Assembly: GCF_028010285.1 (NCBI RefSeq)
Contig: NZ_CP116304.1
Location: 5,348,501-5,412,500 of the forward strand
DNA from: Pseudomonas sp. Q1-7
Lineage (GTDB): Bacteria > Pseudomonadota > Gammaproteobacteria > Pseudomonadales > Pseudomonadaceae
DNA: 64,000 bases
Reading direction: 5' to 3'
The notes beneath the pieces are model-generated. The model worked only from the letters and a program-made list of their open reading frames with translations. It had not been told where the DNA came from and ran no database searches. Made by a program: the position numbers and the translations under genes. Within the stretch, counting starts at the first letter, position 1, and every line of letters starts with the position of its first letter. Positions 59,372 to 64,000 of this stretch are shown here, one piece after another.

Positions 59372-59581
59372 CTCATCCGGGGCGATGGTAAACACGGAGC
59401 GCGAGTTGGAGATTTCTCTGTTGAAGTGCCCATCTACAACATGGTCAAAACCCGCAGAGACTGGGTTGCCGTTATCACGAAGAGGAGTCGTTTCCGTACG
59501 GCCACTGGCTATATTTATACGAGACTGTACTCGGCCAGGAACCTGTATAGCAGCTTCGCCTGTCGCTTTTACACCATCTAT
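59372..59581 (-). pseudogene. Orphan EndoU-like toxin fragment
   Basis: The - strand reads IDGVKATGEAAIQVPGRVQS, then RINIASGRTETTPLRDNG, then SAGFDHVVDGHFNREISNSR and SVFTIAPDEL. This resembles the tip of EndoU-type CdiA toxins, including the His-containing GFDHVVDGHF. There is no start codon or ribosome site; the frame opens straight after the barstar-like gene stop. It is truncated at the IS insertion point, beyond which the sequence is the E3-like module. Confidence 0.6.
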
Positions 59582-59956
59582 TTAATTTCTCAAAATTTTC
59601 TCCACCACTGACCTGTCAGAAATGCGGAAGAAGACCTCCAATTCATGCTCCTGACTGCCTCCCCAATCAAGAGCAGAGTCTCGCAATATCTCCAGATAAA
59701 CTTTCAATTCCTCTACCGGTAAACTTGGCAAGGCTTCATGTACAAGAACGACCTTGTAACATGGTATCCAACTAAGATCCCTCAGGCAGTCATACAAAGC
59801 ATCCCAATTGAAACCAAAGTAGCCGGGAAACCAAAGTAGATAATAGAATGACTTTAGTAATTCATCCGATAAAGATGTCTGCGGATCAATTCGGACATAG
59901 AAGACCTCCGCAGCATCATACGAAGGAGGAGCATCAAAATACTTGAATGGAGACAC
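59582..59956 (-). CDS. Barstar-like RNase inhibitor (orphan immunity)
   Basis: The 124-aa product has FYVRIDPQTSLSDELLKSFY, LLWFPGYFGFNWDALYDCLR and VVLVHEALPSLPVEELKVYL, the strand-helix and FGxNWDAL pattern of barstar-type inhibitors. The GTG at 59956 has GAGGGG just upstream; the longer frame to 60037 runs into the toxin gene. It directly follows the RNase-like module it would block. Confidence 0.8.
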   Translation of the reverse strand: MSPFKYFDAPPSYDAAEVFYVRIDPQTSLSDELLKSFYYLLWFPGYFGFNWDALYDCLRDLSWIPCYKVVLVHEALPSLPVEELKVYLEILRDSALDWGGSQEHELEVFFRISDRSVVEKILRN

Positions 59957-59966
59957 CCTTAGCCCC

Positions 59967-60311
59967 TCATTTTTTAATCGGAATAAACGTTTTGTAGTGA
60001 TCTGCCGTGCAATACATCTCACCACCCTTACCAACAACTATCCGCTGAGGCCCTGGACCTGAAATGCCAGGAGTAGGATGCACGTACTCCGTGTAGTAAC
60101 CGGCTGGTTTTATCGGTAAGTCTCCGGCGCGATTCTGGAATATAGATCCATCATTTCGGTGGGGGAAAGAACCGCCTGATTTTATTCGATCCAAGGTTGG
60201 ACCAAGATCAACAGTCCCTTGGGAAATCTGGCCTGTTTTTTGATCAACGACCTTAACACCATCAACGAAGCGCGTTGGCTCTTTTGTACCTATGAGTTTC
60301 CGATATAAATA
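59967..60311 (-). CDS. Orphan barnase/N1-T1-like ribonuclease module
   Basis: The frame opens after TAA at 60312-60314 and has no proper start at its 5' end (an internal ATA/TTG region exists), so it looks like a displaced CdiA tip. It reads YLYRKLIGTKEPTRF, then LDRIKSGGSFPHRNDG, PAGYYTEYVHPTPG, GPGPQRIVVGKGGEMY and DHYKTFIPIKK. The Glu of TEYVH, Arg of PQRIV and His of DHYKTF are in the barnase/RNase T1 family positions. Its stop lies 10 nt before the barstar-like gene. Confidence 0.75.
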   Translation of the reverse strand, partial: YLYRKLIGTKEPTRFVDGVKVVDQKTGQISQGTVDLGPTLDRIKSGGSFPHRNDGSIFQNRAGDLPIKPAGYYTEYVHPTPGISGPGPQRIVVGKGGEMYCTADHYKTFIPIKK

Positions 60312-60649
60312 TTATTATCCGGAAGACTTATCACCCAAGGCTCATACAAAGAAGAGCAGAACACATCCAGCCTTCTACCATCAGAAAACACAACTGACGG
60401 ATCAATTGGCTGAGCATCACTAATCCATGACATATTAACAACTGAAAGACCTATCAGCTCTTCTATCCGCACATCTGCGCCATCATCCCAGCATGCGAAC
60501 TGTAGCTCTTTATCTTTGGATACTCTCCACGCACTAGTGGTAGTAAAGCTCCAATTCTCTCCAGAGATAATCAAAACATCTCCATCCCACTCAACACTCT
60601 TGATATAAAAAGGCAGAAAGGAAATAAACAGCTTCAAAAAATCAATCAT
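60290..60649 (-). CDS. Orphan immunity protein, possibly DUF6188-like
   Basis: The 119-aa soluble product is strand-rich (SVEWDGDVLIISGENWSFT, WRVSKDKELQFACWDDGADV, PSVVFSDGRRLDVFCSSLYE) and resembles DUF6188-type immunity proteins. Its ATG overlaps the stop of the orphan toxin upstream by 1 nt, the usual toxin-immunity coupling. Its 3' end overlaps the next module by 22 nt in another frame. Confidence 0.6.
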   Translation of the reverse strand: MIDFLKLFISFLPFYIKSVEWDGDVLIISGENWSFTTTSAWRVSKDKELQFACWDDGADVRIEELIGLSVVNMSWISDAQPIDPSVVFSDGRRLDVFCSSLYEPWVISLPDNNIYIGNS

Positions 60650-60993
60650 TAGTCAACCTGCTCAATATGGGTTCTTTCTCTAATCCACTGTTTCCTTTCA
60701 GCTTTAGAAAGGCCTTTCGGTGGCTGTGGAGGCTTGCCCGTTGTCGGATCAACTGGCCCGCCATTAGCATTTTCAAACGAAGCTCTCTGGGGGCTACGGC
60801 CATCCGCTTGCATTACACGGACACGCGAACCGTCCGGCAACGTATATTGTGTACCGACCACTTTTCCGCTAGTTGGTGAAACTACAGGTTTTGACGGATA
60901 TCCTGCAGCCTCAAAATTAGCAATCATCTGTGATTGGCTTTTAGGTAGCTCCACTCCAGACGCATGCTTAGCTGGTGTGGTTGCTTTTGCACC
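60649..60993 (-). CDS. Orphan CdiA-CT toxin module, type unknown
   Basis: The frame opens just after the TAA of the small immunity gene and reads GAKATTPAKHASGVELPKSQ, then SRVRVMQADGRSPQRASFEN and GLSKAERKQWIRERTHI. The GVELPKSQ and LPDGSxVRVM...RASFENANG parts occur in CdiA/RHS toxin tips of unknown activity. A GTG at 60954 could start a 101-aa product but lacks a ribosome site. It is probably silent unless recombined onto cdiA. Confidence 0.6.
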   Translation of the reverse strand, partial: GAKATTPAKHASGVELPKSQSQMIANFEAAGYPSKPVVSPTSGKVVGTQYTLPDGSRVRVMQADGRSPQRASFENANGGPVDPTTGKPPQPPKGLSKAERKQWIRERTHIEQVD

Positions 60994-61200
60994 TTAGAGC
61001 CCTAAACCCTCGCGTTCCATAACTGCTTTCAACTCCATCGTTATCGTCAACGCCTCATCCATAGGGACCCCGGTCCTTAACAGATATTCTTGCCGACCAA
61101 TTAGAGCAAAGGACTCCCGAAGACATGAAAGAACCAGTTCCAGTTCTCGCGAAGTCAAACTCAATAGAAAGTCTTCTCCAGAGATTTTTTGCAAGTCCAT
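60994..61200 (-). CDS. cdiI: Small CdiI-like immunity candidate
   Basis: The 68-aa helical product (MDLQKISGEDFLLSLTSREL, EYLLRTGVPMDEALTITM) starts 7 nt after the cdiA stop. Its ribosome site TGAGG overlaps that stop. Position, size and coupling make it the immunity gene for the toxin tip of cdiA; no family was recognised. Confidence 0.65.
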   Translation of the reverse strand: MDLQKISGEDFLLSLTSRELELVLSCLRESFALIGRQEYLLRTGVPMDEALTITMELKAVMEREGLGL

Positions 61201-61207
61201 AAAAACC

Positions 61208-64000
61208 TCAATATGGAGCGGTTTTGGTAGGAAGAGTGGATGTATATTCTTTCCAATTCTTGGGTTGGAAAGCCGTACCTTCGCCGCCGTTCGGATTCCT
61301 GAACACAACAGTTCCTGTGCTCTCCTGAAGATAAACTGTCCGACCATCCTTGTAATACCGCACAGATGATGGATTAGTCATTACATTTTCTATATGGCTA
61401 GCAAATTGCTCGCGTGTCCGGATTCCCAGCCCCTTAAACTCGCCCTGAATAAGAACGTGCTTTTCGAATGCATGGCCTCCAGCTATTTCCTCAGCAGCTA
61501 GCCGGGTGCGAAGCTTAGCTGCATTCGCTGCATTTTCAGCACCAGTGCTAATCGTGGAGCTTCCTTTTGCACCACTAGCTGGCTTACCAGCGCCCACCAT
61601 TCCAGCAATAAGCTGAGCCGCATTCGCCCAGAACCCGGCACTCGCACCATCACGTCCCACAACAACATTGTTAGTGATGATGTTCTGTGCGGTCTGGTTG
61701 CTCTCGGGGATGATCCAACCAATTGCGGCAGCCGCGCCAGCGTCCCCGCTGGATTTGACCTGCTCAGCCAACGCTTGAATCTTGGGAGCATCGGCCAACA
61801 GCTCGTTCGACAGCTGAACACACTTCTTCAGATCGCGCTGGCACAGCGAGTCGAGCTCGCGGTTTCGTTGCTCATCCAGTTTAGCCCAGCGCTCCTGCAC
61901 ATCGAGACGGCACCCCTCATCCGCGCAGGCAGCACGTTCGCTGAGCATCTGCTCAACTTCCTCATGCTTGAGGTAGTTGTTCACGGTCGCCTGTTGCGCG
62001 ACCCACCCCGCTTTCTCCTGCGCCTTCTCATCCCCGCCCGCCGCCGCTGCCACCGTGATGCCGATCAGCTGCGAGGTCATGGCCAACACGCGATCATGCG
62101 CCTCACCGGGGAACAGGTCCTTGCCGAAGGTGTCGATCAGGGCTTCGTTGGCACCGGCTGCCAGAGCACCGGTCCTGAAGTCGCCGCCCGCCGCTTCGGC
62201 AATCAGGCCACCGACGATGGCATGCACGGCGACCTTGGTCGGCAGGCCGGTGCCGACCAGGCTGTCACCCACTGTCTGGTAGATGGCCCCACTCAGCGCA
62301 TTGGCCGCCAGGTCAATAGCCGCCTGGGTCAGGTTGTCCTTGAACTTGCCACCCTGAAGTACCGTTTTTACCGCCGAGTTGACGGCAATCTGAAGCCCCA
62401 GGTTGGCCCCCCCGATTCCTCCGCTGACCCCCGCTGCGATGTAGCCCTTCAGGCTGTCATTGTCGAAGGTATCCTTCAGCGCCGCGCCCAGGTCGCCCTT
62501 GTTGTTGATGGCGCTGGTGGCCCCTTTGGTGGCCACGGAGGTGATGACGCTGGTCGCGGCAATATTGCCCCAGCCAGCTGCAACGCTGGCTCCGGCAGCG
62601 TTGGTACCCGCGGCGGCCATGGCGGTGCCTGACCCGGCGGTGGCATTCGCTGCAGTACCGACGGCCGCGCTGGCCGCCCCCCAGGTCAGGTAGGTCACAA
62701 GGACGGCAATCGCCAACTGTGCCCCGGCACCCAGTCCCGAATGGCTGTACTTGAAGCTGTCGTGGACTTCCTGCACCTGCCGCCAGTCCACATCCCCGCG
62801 CTGTTCCAGTTGCTTGATCCAGGCCAGGTTCGGGTCAGCCTGCACCATGGCGTCGATGGTCTGGCTCACCGTCTGCCGGTCGATGTGCTTGAGGTCGACC
62901 TTCAGGCCCTCCACCGCCCGGATGGCGATTTCGCCCTGGGCGATGAGTGCGCTCTGGCGTACCGTCTCGTCGGTGGTGCCTTTACCCTTCGCCGAGGTCC
63001 AGGCCAGGTCGCCCTTGCTCTTCTCATGGCTCTCCTGGTGCAGCTCCTTCACCGCTTCGAAGGCGATTTCGCCGCCGCTGGCCAGGGTCAGGTCGGCGCC
63101 GGACTCCAGCCTGGCCTTCTGGTAGCGCTGGTCGCCTTCGCTGACCAGGGTGAGGTCACCGCCTGTGGTGATGCGGCTGCCGACGTGGCGTACATCGGTG
63201 ACTTCATCGCGCTGGGTCTTCTTGCTGCCAAAACTGCCTTTTTTCTTCTTGTCGTACAGCGAGTAGTCGCTGTCCTCAGCGGCCAGCAGGCTGAGGTCAT
63301 TGCCGGCATAGAGGTAGGCGGCGTTGCCAGCCTTCAACTGGCTGGCAGTGAGGGTCAGGTCGTTGCCGCTGATCAGGCTCAGGTCACCGCCGGCGGTGAT
63401 TGCGCTGCCCTGCTGGCGGACCTGCTCCTGCTGGATGTGGAGTTTCTTGCCACCGTGTTTGGAGTAGGACTCGTAGTGGCTTTCGTTGGCCGCCGAGGCG
63501 ATGCCGAGGTCACGCCCCGCCGCCAACTCGATATCACCCCCGGCGCCGACCTGACTGGCGATGACCGCCAGGTCGCGACCGGCGTCGACCTTGAGGTCGC
63601 CGGCCACCCTGACGCCACTACTGTGCTGAGTGACGGTGGTGTCGCTCCAGCGCGATTTCTTGCCCCGCCCTTCACGGTGATCGAGTTCCTCGGCCGCGCC
63701 GATGAGCAGGTCGCGGCCGGCGCTGAGGCGGGCGTTGCCGCCGGCACTCAGCGTGCCGCCGATATTGGCCAGGTCGCGTCCGGCCGACAGGCTGAGGCTG
63801 TTGGCCGCTTCGATGCGGGCGGCGGAATTCACCACGTCGTCACGGTACACGTGCGACGGGCTGCCGCCCTGCAGGGTGGTCACCGAACGCTCGTTGAGGA
63901 GGTCGCCGGTGAGGGCGATGGCGCTGACGTCGCGCCCGGCAATGATCCCGCCCTGGGCATTGCGGATGCTGTCGGTGGCCAGCAGGTCGAGGCGATTGCC
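61208..64000 (-). CDS. cdiA: CdiA/FhaB-type contact-dependent inhibition exoprotein (5' end outside window)
   Basis: The frame is open to the window edge: 930 residues of the C-terminal part are seen. From the edge to about 63000 it consists of FHA-type beta-helix repeats (AGRDLANIGGTLSAGGNARL, SGNDLTLTASQLKAG). Next comes a helical/Gly-Ala region (about 62750-62050). Near 61950-61985 is VNNYLKHEEVEQML, a pretoxin NYL-type motif. The tip (about 61210-61483) starts AGGHAFEKHVLIQGEFKG and has REQFASHIENVM and GRTVYLQESTGTVVFRNPNG; its His/Lys/Arg pattern suggests a BECR-like RNase, unproven. Confidence 0.88.
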   Translation of the reverse strand, partial: GNRLDLLATDSIRNAQGGIIAGRDVSAIALTGDLLNERSVTTLQGGSPSHVYRDDVVNSAARIEAANSLSLSAGRDLANIGGTLSAGGNARLSAGRDLLIGAAEELDHREGRGKKSRWSDTTVTQHSSGVRVAGDLKVDAGRDLAVIASQVGAGGDIELAAGRDLGIASAANESHYESYSKHGGKKLHIQQEQVRQQGSAITAGGDLSLISGNDLTLTASQLKAGNAAYLYAGNDLSLLAAEDSDYSLYDKKKKGSFGSKKTQRDEVTDVRHVGSRITTGGDLTLVSEGDQRYQKARLESGADLTLASGGEIAFEAVKELHQESHEKSKGDLAWTSAKGKGTTDETVRQSALIAQGEIAIRAVEGLKVDLKHIDRQTVSQTIDAMVQADPNLAWIKQLEQRGDVDWRQVQEVHDSFKYSHSGLGAGAQLAIAVLVTYLTWGAASAAVGTAANATAGSGTAMAAAGTNAAGASVAAGWGNIAATSVITSVATKGATSAINNKGDLGAALKDTFDNDSLKGYIAAGVSGGIGGANLGLQIAVNSAVKTVLQGGKFKDNLTQAAIDLAANALSGAIYQTVGDSLVGTGLPTKVAVHAIVGGLIAEAAGGDFRTGALAAGANEALIDTFGKDLFPGEAHDRVLAMTSQLIGITVAAAAGGDEKAQEKAGWVAQQATVNNYLKHEEVEQMLSERAACADEGCRLDVQERWAKLDEQRNRELDSLCQRDLKKCVQLSNELLADAPKIQALAEQVKSSGDAGAAAAIGWIIPESNQTAQNIITNNVVVGRDGASAGFWANAAQLIAGMVGAGKPASGAKGSSTISTGAENAANAAKLRTRLAAEEIAGGHAFEKHVLIQGEFKGLGIRTREQFASHIENVMTNPSSVRYYKDGRTVYLQESTGTVVFRNPNGGEGTAFQPKNWKEYTSTLPTKTAPY

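Overview
The window is a GC-rich chromosomal segment of a Pseudomonas-type gammaproteobacterium. The evidence is the order priA-argS-hslVU-pha cluster-ubiE/J/B-hisIE-tatABC-hut cluster-fbp, which from memory resembles the P. aeruginosa chromosome, together with class II (medium-chain-length) PHA synthases, Pseudomonas-style REP hairpins and dense, translationally overlapping genes. No rRNA, tRNA or CRISPR array was recognised.

Layout. 1-7.2 kb: priA (cut by the window edge), argS, a SPOR-domain protein, the HslVU protease and a DUF971 protein. 7.4-14.5 kb: polyhydroxyalkanoate genes phaC1-phaZ-phaC2-phaD on +, facing phaI-phaF and a small PHA-system gene on -, separated by a strong two-way terminator. 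14.6-21.2 kb: ubiE-ubiJ-ubiB (ubiquinone), hisI-hisE (histidine synthesis), tatA-tatB-tatC (twin-arginine export), rsmE and a UPF0158 gene. 21.4-28.1 kb: a polar amino-acid ABC transporter, dtd, a proline iminopeptidase, a lipoprotein, a Nudix hydrolase and an unassigned flavoprotein-like gene. 28.2-43.6 kb: a complete five-step hut pathway. HutH makes urocanate, HutU imidazolonepropionate, HutI formiminoglutamate, HutF formylglutamate and HutG glutamate plus formate. It comes with a ProU-type ABC importer, a YjiH-type membrane protein, the HutC repressor and HutD. Two HutC-like operators are visible, one with a sigma-54 promoter and one with a sigma-70-like promoter. 43.6-57.0 kb: small lipoprotein, DUF924, fbp, a diguanylate cyclase, a DUF3999/DUF2339 membrane pair, a YkgJ-type Cys-cluster protein, a pentapeptide-repeat potassium-channel-like protein, a DUF808 protein and a CptA-like phosphoethanolamine transferase.

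57.1-64.0 kb is an accessory island, AT-rich in its toxin/immunity part, on the - strand: the 3' end of a CdiA/FhaB-type exoprotein with its toxin tip and a small immunity gene. It is followed by displaced toxin/immunity modules without their own starts: an unknown toxin with partner, a barnase-like RNase with a barstar-like inhibitor, an EndoU-like fragment, a complete IS5-group element with a TTAG target duplication, a frameshifted colicin-E3-like domain with an Imm45-like gene, and a scrap of FHA core.

The observations most worth following are: (1) the second histidine-ammonia-lyase homologue in the hut operon has lost exactly the Ala-Ser-Gly triad that forms the MIO cofactor; (2) the orphan CDI module array; (3) the sigma-54/HutC promoter of the hut operon; (4) a near-identical tract between phaC1 and phaC2 suggesting gene conversion.
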